This document shows, in pieces, positions 1-8,677 of a stretch of DNA of 64,000 bases. Position 1 is the stretch's first letter; each line of letters begins with the position of its first letter. Below the pieces are notes generated by a model that was given only the letters and a program-made list of their open reading frames with translations, did not search any database and had not been told where the DNA came from. The stretch is from Rhizobium laguerreae (GTDB lineage: Bacteria > Pseudomonadota > Alphaproteobacteria > Rhizobiales > Rhizobiaceae), in contig NZ_MRDM01000020.1 in the NCBI RefSeq assembly GCF_002008165.1, forward strand, positions 186,001 through 250,000. Direction: 5' to 3'. Made by a program: the position numbers and the translations under genes.

Positions 1-452
1 CGGGTGATGCGCGTATTGTAGTGGCCGACTGTCTTGGTGCCGCGCTCGGATAGCGCATTGCCGAAACGATCGCCGGCGAGCACCCGGCCGAAGAAATAAC
101 GCTGCTGCTCCTCGCCGCCGTCGGTTCTAAGCGCCTCGAGAATATAGAAATGGTTTTGCGGGATCTGGCCGATCGAGCCATCCGCCTCCGACAGGATCGC
201 GGTGATCTCGGCAAGCACGGCGTTGGAGACGTCGAGGCCGCCATATTGCGCCGGCACGGTGATCGCCAGAAGGCCGGACTGGGCGAGAAGATCGAGTTCG
301 CTAAAAGGCAGGATCCTGTCGGCATCGCGCTCGGCGGCGCGTGCGGCAAATTGCGCCGCCAGTCTGCGGGCGGTGGCGATCGCCTCATCATCGCTGCCGA
401 TACGGTCGGCCACGGGCCGGATCTGATCTGCTTGCCTCAGCACGGTGTTCAT
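1..452 (-). CDS. SfnB-like acyl-CoA dehydrogenase family protein, 3' part missing
   Basis: Reading the reverse strand from an ATG at 452-450 gives about 150 uninterrupted codons that run off the window edge. The ATG follows a GGAGA ribosome site by a few bases. The protein starts MNTVLRQADQ and contains LPFSELDLLA, ITVPAQYGGLDVS and ADGSIGQIPQNH, which is how the N-terminal helical domain of the acyl-CoA dehydrogenase family reads in its SfnB / DszC-like sulfur-acquisition branch. Such proteins are FMN- or FAD-dependent oxidoreductases acting on sulfones or related compounds. The divergent neighbour is an NtaA/DszA-type monooxygenase, which supports a shared organosulfur role. The C-terminal catalytic region lies outside the window, so the exact subfamily is inferred. 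Confidence 0.8.
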   Translation of the reverse strand, partial: MNTVLRQADQIRPVADRIGSDDEAIATARRLAAQFAARAAERDADRILPFSELDLLAQSGLLAITVPAQYGGLDVSNAVLAEITAILSEADGSIGQIPQNHFYILEALRTDGGEEQQRYFFGRVLAGDRFGNALSERGTKTVGHYNTRIT

Positions 453-771
453 CGATGTCTCCATTTCTGACGGCCCTATCGGTGAAAGAAATCGCGCGCC
501 GAGATAAGATTAGAAATTCTATAGATCTGGTAGAAAATGAAAAGTGTTTGCTTACCGGCTTCTGGCTGCCGCGATTAGTGTCTCAGTCGGGCGGTTCTGC
601 GAAAACGTGGCCGAAAGCGCCGAAAGCGCTACCGGAAATTAGCGGAGCCGGCCTCGATTTGAATTCGTCGAGTTCCTACGTAACCGATATCCGATGCGTC
701 GCTGCAGCGGCTTCAGACAGAACGCCCAATGCGGGGCAGGCGGCCGCCTTGCCCGATCCATGAGGAAAGTC
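453..771. promoter_or_regulatory. Divergent intergenic region with short dyad
   Basis: This gap separates two divergent flavoenzyme genes and should hold both promoters. A locally AT-rich stretch at about 501-550 contains an odd-centred perfect palindrome, TAGAAATTCTA (511-521), a possible regulator site. I see no convincing gene here: the short open frames lack ribosome sites and recognisable domains. Confidence 0.35.
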
Positions 772-2106
772 ATGACCCCACGGCAGTTGCGCCTCGGCGC
801 CTTCATGCGTCCCGTCAGCCTGCATACTGGCGCCTGGCGCTATCCCGGTTCTTATCCCGACGCCAACTTCAATTTCGCGCATCTGAAATCCTTCGCGCAG
901 GCGCTGGAACGGGCGAAATTCGACGCCTTCTTCATGGCCGATCATCTTGCCGTGCTGAATATGCCGGTCGAGGCGCTGAGGCGCAGCCACACCGTGACCT
1001 CCTTCGAGCCCTTCACGCTGCTCTCGGCGCTGGCAGCGGTGACGGAGCGCATCGGCCTCGTCGCCACGGCCTCCACCACCTTCGACGAGCCCTATCACAT
1101 TGCCCGGCGTTTCGCCTCGCTCGACCATATCAGCGGCGGCCGCGCCGGCTGGAACATCGTCACGACGTCGAACCCTGATGCCGCGCTCAATTTCGGCCTC
1201 GACGAACACGTGGAGCATGGCGAGCGGTATCATCGCGCCCGGGAATTCTACGACGTGGTAACCGGGCTCTGGGACAGCTTCTCCGACGATGCCTTCATCC
1301 GCGATCGGGAAAGCGGCCTGTTCTTCGATCCGGCAAAGATGCATGTGCTGGGCCACAAGGGCGAGGAACTGAGCGTGCGCGGGCCACTCAATATCGCCCG
1401 GCCGCCGCAGGGTTGGCCCGTCATCGTCCAGGCCGGCCAGTCGGACCCCGGCCGCCAGCTTGCCGCGGAAACCGCCGAGATGGTCTTCTGTTCGCCGCGC
1501 GATCTTGCCGCGGGCAGGGCGCTTTATGCCGATATCAAGGGCCGCATGGAAGCCATCGGCCGTAACCGCGACCACCTGAAGATCCTGCCCGCCGCCTTCG
1601 TCATCGTCGGCGACAGCATCGAGGAGGCGCGCGCCAAACGCGCCACGCTCGACAGTCTGGTGCATTACGACAGCGCCATCGCCTCGCTTTCGATCGCGCT
1701 CGGCCATGACGCTTCGGGCTTCGATCCCGACGCACCGCTACCATCAGACATTCCCGACACCAATGCCAGCAAGACCGGCCGCGCGCAGGTTCTGAAACTT
1801 GCCGCCGAAGAGAAACTGACGGTGCGCCAGCTCGCACAGCGCTATGGCGGCTATGCCGGCCTTGCCTTCGTCGGCACGCCGGCAAGCATCGCCGACGAGA
1901 TGGAACGCTGGCTTGATGAGGAAGGCTCGGATGGTTTCAACGTCGTCTTCCCCTATCTGCCGCAGGGTCTCCTCGACGTCACCGACCGGCTGGTTCCCGA
2001 GCTGCAGCGCCGCGGTCTGTTCCGCAGCGAATATCAGGGCACGACGCTGCGCGAACATCTCGGATTGCCGCGGCCGGAGAACCGGTTCTTTGCATCAGGT
2101 GCATGA
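772..2106 (+). CDS. NtaA/SnaA/DszA family FMN-dependent monooxygenase
   Basis: A bacterial-luciferase-fold flavin monooxygenase of about 444 residues, the usual size for the NtaA/SnaA/DszA group, which uses reduced FMN and oxygen on substrates such as nitrilotriacetate, sulfones or alkanesulfonates. Visible family features are the N-terminal LGAFMRPVSLHTGAWRYPG segment, FDAFFMADHLAVLN, FTLLSALAAVTERIGL, GRAGWNIVTTSNP, and the late QPVIVQAGQS-like strand written here as WPVIVQAGQSD. I chose the ATG at 772 because GAGGAAA lies just upstream; the frame stays open from 694, with another ATG at 760. No flavin reductase gene is next to it. The divergent SfnB-like gene suggests organosulfur use, but the substrate cannot be read from the sequence. 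Confidence 0.88.
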   Translation: MTPRQLRLGAFMRPVSLHTGAWRYPGSYPDANFNFAHLKSFAQALERAKFDAFFMADHLAVLNMPVEALRRSHTVTSFEPFTLLSALAAVTERIGLVATASTTFDEPYHIARRFASLDHISGGRAGWNIVTTSNPDAALNFGLDEHVEHGERYHRAREFYDVVTGLWDSFSDDAFIRDRESGLFFDPAKMHVLGHKGEELSVRGPLNIARPPQGWPVIVQAGQSDPGRQLAAETAEMVFCSPRDLAAGRALYADIKGRMEAIGRNRDHLKILPAAFVIVGDSIEEARAKRATLDSLVHYDSAIASLSIALGHDASGFDPDAPLPSDIPDTNASKTGRAQVLKLAAEEKLTVRQLAQRYGGYAGLAFVGTPASIADEMERWLDEEGSDGFNVVFPYLPQGLLDVTDRLVPELQRRGLFRSEYQGTTLREHLGLPRPENRFFASGA

Positions 2107-2109
2107 GGG

Positions 2110-2138
2110 GGTTCGCTTCTGCATTCCGGAAGCAAACC
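2110..2138. terminator. Hairpin between convergent genes
   Basis: GGTTCGCTTC (2110-2119) and GAAGCAAACC (2129-2138) form a ten-base stem with one mismatch and a nine-base loop, between the monooxygenase and the convergent LacI gene. There is no T run on either side, so a terminator role is likely from position but weak from sequence. Confidence 0.4.
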
Positions 2139-2146
2139 GATCGCGC

Positions 2147-3190
2147 TCAGGCCATGACCCCAACCCGAAACGCGTCGCTTTCACCCGCCATCAGTTCGAG
2201 CGGCCAGATGATGTTGCCCCCATCGCCTGGATAGAACTCCCGATAGATCGGCATGTTGGCGAGAAGCATCCGGCCGAGCGCTGCACCGAGATCGTAGAGC
2301 GAGATGCGGAAGCAGCTCAGCGACGGCTGCAGGAACCGTGCGCGCGGAGCGTCGCGGAAGCCGATCACCGCAAGGTCGCGGCCGGGCATGACGCCCGATT
2401 CCATCAGGCGGCGGTAAAGGCCGATCGCCATCAGCTCGTAGATCAGGATCACCGCCGTCGGCCGCTCTTCGAGCAGCAACAGCTCATGGGCCGCCTGATA
2501 GCCGCCCTCTTCGCTCGACCTGACGCGGATGACGAGTGAGGAGTCGAAGGCAATGTCGTGCCGCTCGAGCGCCCGGCGATAGCTGTCGATAAAGAGATAG
2601 CCGAGGTTGGCCTCGCTCGACGGCGCGGTGATCGCGATCCGGCGGTGGCCCAGCGCGATCAGCCGCTCGACGGCATGGTCGGCCACGCCCTCGAAATCGA
2701 GATCGATCCAGGGGAAATTGCTGGCCGAAAGGCTGCGGCCGAGTGCGACGAAGGGGATCTTCGCCCGTGAGAGAAAGTCGATGCGCCGGTCGACGCGCTG
2801 CGTGTCCGAGATGATCATCGCATCGACGATGCGCCGCGCCACCATCCGCTTCAGATATTCGTGCGGGTCCTCGTCGCTCGGGCAGGGCAACATGATGAGG
2901 TCGAGTTTGTGGCGGGCAAAGACGCTCTGCAGGCCGCTGGTGACGCCAAGGAAGAAGTTGTCGGCGTTCTCGACCGTCTCCTTGCTGGATTCGATCATCA
3001 ACCCGATGACCTTCGTCTCCCCCTGCCTCAGGCTCCGTCCAGACTGGTTGGCGACATAGCCGAGTTCCTCGGCCGCCGCCAACACGCGCCGGCGGGTTTC
3101 CTGATTGACATCGGGCTTGCCGTTCAGCGCGCGGGAGACCGTGCCGATCGAGATATTCAAATGTTCGGCAAGCTGGCGAATCCCCTTCAT
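2147..3190 (-). CDS. LacI-family transcriptional regulator of the adjacent sugar operon
   Basis: A 347-residue LacI/GalR repressor. The N-terminal DNA-binding domain reads MKGIRQLAEHLNISIGTVSRALNGKPDV, with the helix-turn-helix followed by the hinge VANQSGRSLRQGE, then a periplasmic-binding-protein-like sensor domain (VIGLMIESS, VDAMIISDTQ, IAITAPSSE, AVIGFRD). The frame stays open upstream to 3259, but that stretch is a rhizobial extragenic palindrome (3209-3256), so the ATG at 3190 is the better start. The gene is divergent from the dehydrogenase/ABC operon at 3406, and a perfect 14-bp palindrome at 3345-3358 lies in the operon promoter. Control of that operon by this protein is an inference from position. 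Confidence 0.9.
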   Translation of the reverse strand: MKGIRQLAEHLNISIGTVSRALNGKPDVNQETRRRVLAAAEELGYVANQSGRSLRQGETKVIGLMIESSKETVENADNFFLGVTSGLQSVFARHKLDLIMLPCPSDEDPHEYLKRMVARRIVDAMIISDTQRVDRRIDFLSRAKIPFVALGRSLSASNFPWIDLDFEGVADHAVERLIALGHRRIAITAPSSEANLGYLFIDSYRRALERHDIAFDSSLVIRVRSSEEGGYQAAHELLLLEERPTAVILIYELMAIGLYRRLMESGVMPGRDLAVIGFRDAPRARFLQPSLSCFRISLYDLGAALGRMLLANMPIYREFYPGDGGNIIWPLELMAGESDAFRVGVMA

Positions 3191-3208
3191 CGCTGACGAT
3201 TTTCCCGG

Positions 3209-3256
3209 GAGCATGATGCCGAAAGGTGTGCGCGGTTTTCGGACGACATCATGCTC
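3209..3256. repeat. Rhizobial extragenic palindrome
   Basis: GAGCATGATG (3209-3218) is mirrored by CATCATGCTC (3247-3256), with an imperfect inner stem around GCCGAAAGG and GGTTTTCGG. The same family occurs as a nearly perfect copy at 16316-16359. It lies between the LacI gene and its operator. Confidence 0.75.
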
Positions 3257-3314
3257 CATTTCTTTAATTCAGATCCGTCCGGATCTGGGCCCGTAATTTC
3301 CCATTTGGCGTCTA

Positions 3315-3358
3315 TTGACACCGCAAAATGTTTTCGCCTACAGTCGTAAACGTTTACG
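3315..3358 (+). promoter_or_regulatory. Promoter with LacI-type operator
   Basis: TTGACA at 3315-3320 is followed after 18 bases by TACAGT (3339-3344), a plausible -35/-10 pair. Directly after it is the perfect palindrome CGTAAACGTTTACG (3345-3358), with the CG centre typical of LacI/GalR operators. A repressor bound here would cover the transcription start of the operon beginning at 3406. The divergent LacI gene is the obvious candidate regulator. Confidence 0.75.
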
Positions 3359-3405
3359 GAGTGCGTGTCACGAGGAGAGTTGACACCGTTCCCCTGGAGG
3401 AAATC

Positions 3406-4440
3406 GTGAAATTCAGTGCCATTCTGTGCGGGTGCGGAGCTATGTCCAAAGGTTGGTTGCGCGCCATCGCTTCCAACCCTCTGCTGGCCGACTCCATCAC
3501 CATCGTCGGCCTCGTCGACCTGAACCGGGAGACGGCGGAAAAGCTTGCCTCGGAGTTCGGCCTTGAAGGCGCCGTCATCGGTTCGGATCTGTCCGAGGTC
3601 ATCGCGGCCACAAAGGCCGACCTGGTCTTCGACATCGTCATTCCGGCCGCGCGCTACGACGTCGTTTCCACCGCACTCAAGGCCGGCTGCCATGTGCTCA
3701 GCGAAAAGCCGATGGCGGCCTCGCTTGCAGAGGGCGCCGCGCTGATCGATCTTGCCGCCGAGACCGGCCGCATCCACGCCGTCATCCAGAACCGCCGCTT
3801 CATATCAGGCGTCAGGCGCCTTCGCCGCTTCGTCGAAAGCGGCGCGATCGGCGAACTTACCGGCATCCATTGCGACTTCTTCATCGCACCGCATTTCGGC
3901 GGCTTCCGCGAAGAGATGGACAACGTCCTGCTTCTCGACATGGCGATCCACACCTTCGATGCGGCCCGCTACGTCGCCGACACGAAGCCGCTTGCCGTCT
4001 ATTGCGTCGAGCGCAATCCGAAGGGTTCCTGGTACCGGCACGGCGCCTCGGCCAATGCCATCTTCGAATTTTCCGACGACATCGTCTTCACCTATCGCGG
4101 CTCCTGGTGCGCCGAGGGCGAGCGGACAAGCTGGGAAAGCCAGTGGCGCCTCGTCGGCTCGAAGGGAATGCTCACCTGGGATGGCGAAGAGAATTTCAAG
4201 GCGACCATTGCCGGCGAAGAGCCCGGCCTTCTACGCGGCGCTGCTGCCGTAAACGTTCCCGGTCCGGAACATGACAAAGAAACCCATGGCCACGCCAGCG
4301 TCATCGCCGACTTTATCGCGGCGATCGGCACCGGCAAACGGCCCGAGACGGTCAATTCCGATAATATTCGAAGCCTTGCCATGGTCTTCGGCGCGATCGA
4401 AAGCGCCAAGACGGGCAGGCGCATCGAAATTTCAGCATAG
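3406..4440 (+). CDS. Gfo/Idh/MocA family oxidoreductase
   Basis: A predicted 344-residue NAD(P)-dependent sugar or cyclitol dehydrogenase. The N-terminal Rossmann fold begins CGCGAMSKGWL at residues 8-18, and the family EKP motif (HVLSEKP, residues 100-102) carries the catalytic lysine. The C-terminal half has FGGFREEMDNVLLLDMAIHTFD, with the expected D-x3-H arrangement. I start at the GTG at 3406 because GGAGG sits just before it; an ATG at 3328 in the same frame lies inside the promoter. It is the first gene of the LacI-controlled operon, 11 bases from the next gene, so it probably oxidises the imported sugar or its derivative. The substrate is not identifiable. Confidence 0.9.
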   Translation: MKFSAILCGCGAMSKGWLRAIASNPLLADSITIVGLVDLNRETAEKLASEFGLEGAVIGSDLSEVIAATKADLVFDIVIPAARYDVVSTALKAGCHVLSEKPMAASLAEGAALIDLAAETGRIHAVIQNRRFISGVRRLRRFVESGAIGELTGIHCDFFIAPHFGGFREEMDNVLLLDMAIHTFDAARYVADTKPLAVYCVERNPKGSWYRHGASANAIFEFSDDIVFTYRGSWCAEGERTSWESQWRLVGSKGMLTWDGEENFKATIAGEEPGLLRGAAAVNVPGPEHDKETHGHASVIADFIAAIGTGKRPETVNSDNIRSLAMVFGAIESAKTGRRIEISA

Positions 4441-4451
4441 GATGACGTGAC

Positions 4452-5354
4452 GTGAGCAACCCTGCAAAATCCATTCGTATCGGCACCATGGTCAGCGGCA
4501 ACAAGGGCAATGCCGCAACCCGCATCGGCGAGATAGCCGACTTGGGCTTCGAGAGCTTCGAACCCTTCTTCTGGCAGACGACGAAGGGCCAGGACCTTGC
4601 CGAGCTCGGCAAGCGCTGCCTCGATGCGATCGGCGACCGCGATATCACCATCTCGACGCTCGGTATGTTCGGCAATCCGCTGGAAGAGACCGCGATCGAC
4701 CTCGAGACGCTGCAGGGTTGGAAGAACTGCATCGACAATGCCCATCACTTCGGAGCCACCTGCGTTGCCGGCTTCACCGGCCGCATCCGCGGCAAGCCGC
4801 TGACAGATAGCCTGCCTCGCTACAAGCAGATCTGGAGCGAGCTTGCCAAGCGCGCCGCCGACAAGGGCGTCAAGATTGCCTTCGAGAATTGCGCCATGGA
4901 TGGCAACTGGGCTAGCGGCGACTGGAACATCGCCCACAATCCCGATGCCTGGGAACTGATCTTCAACGAGACGCCTGACGAAAATATCGGGCTGGAGTGG
5001 GAACCGTGCCACCAGATGGTCTATCTGATCGACCCTTTGCCGCAGATCCGCAAATGGGCGCATAAGTTCTTCCACGTCCACGGCAAAGACGCGACCATCC
5101 GCTGGGAGGTCATCAAGGAACACGGCATCTTCGGCAAGGAGAAGTTCGTCTTCATGCGCACGCCGGGCTTTGGCGACAGCAACTGGACCGACATCATTTC
5201 CGAGCTGCGCCTTGCCGGCTGGTCGGGCTCCATCGATATCGAAGGCTGGCACGACCCGGTCTATCGCGACGCGCTTGAAATGACCGGCCAGGTCTATGCG
5301 CTCAACCACCTCAAGCATGCCCGGGGCGGCGAATTCGTCGTCGATCCCATCTGA
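4452..5354 (+). CDS. Sugar phosphate isomerase/epimerase family TIM barrel protein
   Basis: 300 residues with a GTG start. The fold is the AP-endonuclease-2-like TIM barrel shared by xylose isomerase-like epimerases and IolE/IolI proteins. Putative metal ligands are in IAFEN (E145), GLEWEP (E182), the HVHGKD strand (H208/H210) and SIDIEGWHD near the C terminus. It follows the Gfo/Idh/MocA gene closely and precedes the sugar-binding protein. Dehydrogenase plus isomerase of these two families is a common pair for inositols, keto-sugars and rare hexoses, which suggests but does not prove such a substrate. Confidence 0.88.
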   Translation: MSNPAKSIRIGTMVSGNKGNAATRIGEIADLGFESFEPFFWQTTKGQDLAELGKRCLDAIGDRDITISTLGMFGNPLEETAIDLETLQGWKNCIDNAHHFGATCVAGFTGRIRGKPLTDSLPRYKQIWSELAKRAADKGVKIAFENCAMDGNWASGDWNIAHNPDAWELIFNETPDENIGLEWEPCHQMVYLIDPLPQIRKWAHKFFHVHGKDATIRWEVIKEHGIFGKEKFVFMRTPGFGDSNWTDIISELRLAGWSGSIDIEGWHDPVYRDALEMTGQVYALNHLKHARGGEFVVDPI

Positions 5355-5361
5355 TGATATC

Positions 5362-5390
5362 GTTTCCGGCAAGGAGGAATTGCCGGAAAC
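5362..5390 (+). other. Perfect RNA hairpin with Shine-Dalgarno-like loop
   Basis: GTTTCCGGCAA (5362-5372) and TTGCCGGAAAC (5380-5390) make an 11-bp perfect stem. The seven-base loop GGAGGAA holds a free GGAGG. It lies between the isomerase stop and the true ribosome site of the binding-protein gene. No T run follows, so it is more likely an mRNA processing, stabilising or regulatory hairpin than a terminator. Confidence 0.6.
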
Positions 5391-5416
5391 GGGGATAACC
5401 ACAAAGGAGGAGAATC

Positions 5417-6649
5417 ATGGCTATCCGCAAATATGCAATTCTGGGCGCTCTCGCGCTCGCAGGCATCTCGCTCACCGGCCTTTCGGCCAGGGCCGAAGAC
5501 GTCACGCTGACGCTCTGGTCGCTGGACAGGGACATCCAGCCGGCGCCGAACCTCGTCAAGGAATTCAACGCCCAGAACAACGGCATCAAGATCGAATACC
5601 GGCTGATCCAGTTCGACGACGTCGTCACCGAGGCCATGCGCGCCTATGCGACCGGCCAGGCGCCCGACATCATCGCCGTCGACAATCCGGAGCATGCGCT
5701 GTTCTCGTCGCGCGGCGCCTTCCTCGACCTCACCGACATGATCTCCAAGTCGACGGTCATAAAGCCGGCAAACTATTTCCCCGGACCGCTGAAATCCGTG
5801 GAGTGGGACGGCAAGTATTTTGGCGTGCCGAAGGCGACGAACACGATCGCGCTCTACTACAACAAGGACATGTTCAAGGCGAAGGGCCTCGATCCGAACA
5901 AGCCACCGCAGACCTGGGACGAGCTCGTCGAGGATGCGCGCAAGCTGACCGACCCCGCCAAGAACGTCTACGGTCTCGCTTTCTCGGCCAAGGCCAATGA
6001 GGAGGGCACCTTCCAGTTCCTTCCCTGGGCTCAGATGGGCGGCGGCAGCTATGAGAACATCAACGCCGAAGGCGCGGTGAAGGCGCTTGAGGTCTGGAAG
6101 ACGATCATGGACGAGAAGCTCGCTTCTCCGGATACGCTGACACGCGGCCAGTGGGATTCCACCGGCACCTTCAACTCAGGCAATGCGGCAATGGCGATCT
6201 CGGGTCCGTGGGAGCTCGACCGCATGAGCCAGGAGGCGAAGTTCGACTGGGGCGTCACATTGCTTCCGGTTCCGAAGGAAGGCGCTGAACGCTCCTCGGC
6301 CATGGGCGACTTCAACTGGGCGATCTTCTCCACCAGCAAACATCCGGCCGAAGCCTTCAAGGCGCTCGAGTATTTCGCCTCGCAAGACGACAAGATGTTC
6401 AAGAATTTCGGCCAGCTTCCGGCTCGCTCCGACATTTCGATCCCGGAAACCGGTCAGCCGCTGAAGGATGCCGCCCTCAAGGTCTTCCTCGAACAGCTGA
6501 AATACGCCAAGCCGCGCGGCCCGCATCCGCAATGGCCGAAGATCTCCAAGGCGATCCAGGACGCTATTCAGGCAGCACTGACCGGCCAGATGAGCCCGAA
6601 AGACGCTCTCGACCAGGCAGCCGACAAGATCAAGGCAGTATTAGGCTAG
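5417..6649 (+). CDS. Sugar ABC transporter substrate-binding protein (family 1)
   Basis: 410 residues, starting after a strong AAAGGAGGAG ribosome site. A Sec signal peptide (MAIRKYAILGALALAGISL, cleavage after SARA) is followed by a MalE/UgpB-type solute-binding fold: VTLTLWSLDRD, TGQAPDIIAVDNPEHALF, FGVPKATNTIALYYNKDMF, WDELVEDARKL and AMAISGPWELDRM are family landmarks. It would deliver a sugar or glycoside to the two permeases encoded at 6955-8681. A hairpin upstream and a large palindromic mosaic downstream flank the gene, fitting the usual higher expression of binding proteins over membrane components. Confidence 0.93.
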   Translation: MAIRKYAILGALALAGISLTGLSARAEDVTLTLWSLDRDIQPAPNLVKEFNAQNNGIKIEYRLIQFDDVVTEAMRAYATGQAPDIIAVDNPEHALFSSRGAFLDLTDMISKSTVIKPANYFPGPLKSVEWDGKYFGVPKATNTIALYYNKDMFKAKGLDPNKPPQTWDELVEDARKLTDPAKNVYGLAFSAKANEEGTFQFLPWAQMGGGSYENINAEGAVKALEVWKTIMDEKLASPDTLTRGQWDSTGTFNSGNAAMAISGPWELDRMSQEAKFDWGVTLLPVPKEGAERSSAMGDFNWAIFSTSKHPAEAFKALEYFASQDDKMFKNFGQLPARSDISIPETGQPLKDAALKVFLEQLKYAKPRGPHPQWPKISKAIQDAIQAALTGQMSPKDALDQAADKIKAVLG

Positions 6650-6954
6650 TTGGCGTCGAGCCAGCCGCTCGCTCCCTCCCTCTTCTCCCCAGCGGGGGTC
6701 CGAAGGACGGGGCGAGACCGGTGGCTCGACCCAGGCAAAGATGCCCAACGGGCAGATGAGGGGGTGAGGAGCAAAAGCGACGAACGCCCTGAGCGACAAG
6801 CGAAGGGCAGTATGTGCCGCCCCGCCCCCTCATCCGACCCTTCGGGCCACCTTCTCCCCGCTGGGGAGAAGGGATAACTCAACCATTTCCTCCCGGCAGG
6901 GGCCGTCTTCCGCATCATGCGCCAGGCGGCCCCGTTGGGAGTATCGGAGGACCC
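6650..6954. repeat. Mosaic of extragenic palindromes inside the operon
   Basis: This 305-base gap between binding-protein and permease genes holds no convincing gene. It is built of inverted repeats: GATGAGGGGG (6754-6763) pairs with CCCCCTCATC (6825-6834), and CCTTCTCCCC (6850-6859) pairs with GGGGAGAAGG (6863-6872) over a three-base loop. An inverted, related block CTTCTCCCCAGCGGGG lies near 6680. Similar elements are common between rhizobial genes and can stabilise upstream mRNA. Confidence 0.7.
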
Positions 6955-7857
6955 ATGAAGAGGATCCTGATGAGCGTCAGGGACGGCCGCGGTTTCGATA
7001 TCGTACTGGTCGCTTTCCCGCTCGGTTTTCTGTTCCTGATGGCGGGGCTGCCGCTGATCTACAATGTCGTGATGAGCTTCCAGGAGGTCGACATGTTCAG
7101 CCTGGGGACCTTCTCGCGTCCCTTCGTCGGCTTCAAGAATTATACCGACCTCTTCGCGCAGCCGGAAACGCTGCCGATCCTCTACAACACCGTCATCTTC
7201 GTCGTCGGCTCCATCGCCGGCCAGTTCCTGATCGGCTTCGGCCTGGCGCTGTTCTTCTGGGTCAATTTTCCCGGCGCCTCATGGATGCGCGGCTTGTTCC
7301 TAGTCTCCTGGGTGATGCCCGGCCTCGTCGTCGGCGCCATCTGGAACTGGATTCTGTCGGGCGATTTCGGCGTGCTGAATTTCATTCTCAAGGAAAGCGG
7401 CATCATCTCCGGCAACATCTTCTGGCGCTCGGACCCGCAATATTCGCTCTATGCCGTCATTATCGCCAATGTCTGGCTCGGCACCTCGTTCAACATGATC
7501 CTGCTTTCCGTCGGCCTTGCCGGCATTCCGGCCGACCTCTACGAAGCCGCCGAACTCGACGGCGCCAATGTCTGGCAGCGCTTCTGGACGATCACGCTGC
7601 CAATGATGCGCTCGACCATCGGCGCCATCATCGCACTCGGCCTGATCTTCACCTTGCAGCAGTTCGATCTTTTCGCCGCGATCACGTCGGGCGGGCCGAA
7701 CAATTCGTCGAATGTCACGCAATACTGGGCCTGGGATCTGTCCTTCCGCCAATACGACTTCGCCAAGGGCGCAACGATCTCCGTCATCATGATCGTCTTC
7801 GTCATGTTCGCGTCCGTCGTCTATGTCCGGTCCACACGCCACGAGGTGCGCGGATGA
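6955..7857 (+). CDS. Sugar ABC transporter permease, MalF type
   Basis: 300 residues with about six hydrophobic helices. The start is the ATG at 6955, preceded by GGAGG; the frame is open further upstream, but that part is extragenic palindrome. The cytoplasmic EAA loop reads YEAAELDGANVWQRFWTITLP, which docks on the ATPase. It overlaps the next gene by ATGA, so translation is coupled. It forms the inner-membrane channel with the MalG-type partner at 7854. Confidence 0.93.
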   Translation: MKRILMSVRDGRGFDIVLVAFPLGFLFLMAGLPLIYNVVMSFQEVDMFSLGTFSRPFVGFKNYTDLFAQPETLPILYNTVIFVVGSIAGQFLIGFGLALFFWVNFPGASWMRGLFLVSWVMPGLVVGAIWNWILSGDFGVLNFILKESGIISGNIFWRSDPQYSLYAVIIANVWLGTSFNMILLSVGLAGIPADLYEAAELDGANVWQRFWTITLPMMRSTIGAIIALGLIFTLQQFDLFAAITSGGPNNSSNVTQYWAWDLSFRQYDFAKGATISVIMIVFVMFASVVYVRSTRHEVRG

Positions 7858-8677
7858 ATACGACGAACCGCGACCGCCTGATGCTCGCGATATCGATCGT
7901 CATGGCGGCGATCTATCTGTTCCCGCTCTACTGGATGTACATCACCGCGCTGAAAAGCGGCTCGGAGATGTTCGCGACGCCGCCGAGCTTCTGGCCGACC
8001 TCGCCGCAATGGGGCACCTATGCCGCGGTCTGGGAAAGCCGCAACATGGGCCGCTACCTCTGGAACTCACTGGTCATCGCTCTTGGTTCCGTGGCGCTGA
8101 TCACCCTGCTTGGCGTCGGCTGCGCCTATGTGCTCGCCAGATACCGCAACGTCTGGGTGGATATCGGCCTGTTCCTGATCCTGATGCTGCAGGTCCTGCC
8201 GGCCTCGCTGATGATCACACCGATCTTCGTCGGCTTCTCGCAGATCGGCCTGCTTTCCACTCCGCGCCTTGCCGTCATCATCGCGGTCGCGGCAAAGAGC
8301 ATGCCTTTCTTCGTCATCCTGGTGCGCGCCACCTTCATGAGCGTTCCCCAGGAGCTGGAGGAGGCGGCACTCGTCGACGGCAATTCGCGCGTCGGCGCCT
8401 TCTTCAACATCGTGCTGCCGCTTGCCCGCAACGGCATCCTCGTCAGCGCCATCCTGATCTTCATGCAGGCCTTCGGCGAATTCGTCTATTCGAAGTCGAT
8501 GATCCAGGCGGCCGAACTTCAGCCGGCAAGCGTCGGCCTCAATTCCTTCATGGGGCCGAACACCAACGAGTGGAACAACATCATGGCCTACGCCACGATG
8601 TATGTGACGCCGATCCTCGCCATCTTCGTTCTCTTGCAGCGCCGCATCGTATCCGGCCTCACCTCTGGAGCCCTCAA

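Noticed and set aside
3191..3259. N-terminal extension of the first LacI regulator
   Set aside because: It encodes the extragenic palindrome; family proteins begin at the helix-turn-helix, as from 3190.
4092..5402. 436-codon open frame on the minus strand
   Set aside because: It lies fully antisense to two well-supported genes, has no domain-like sequence and reflects GC-rich codon bias.
6814..6954. N-terminal extension of the MalF-type permease
   Set aside because: The extension translates an extragenic palindrome and lacks a ribosome site; the ATG at 6955 has GGAGG.
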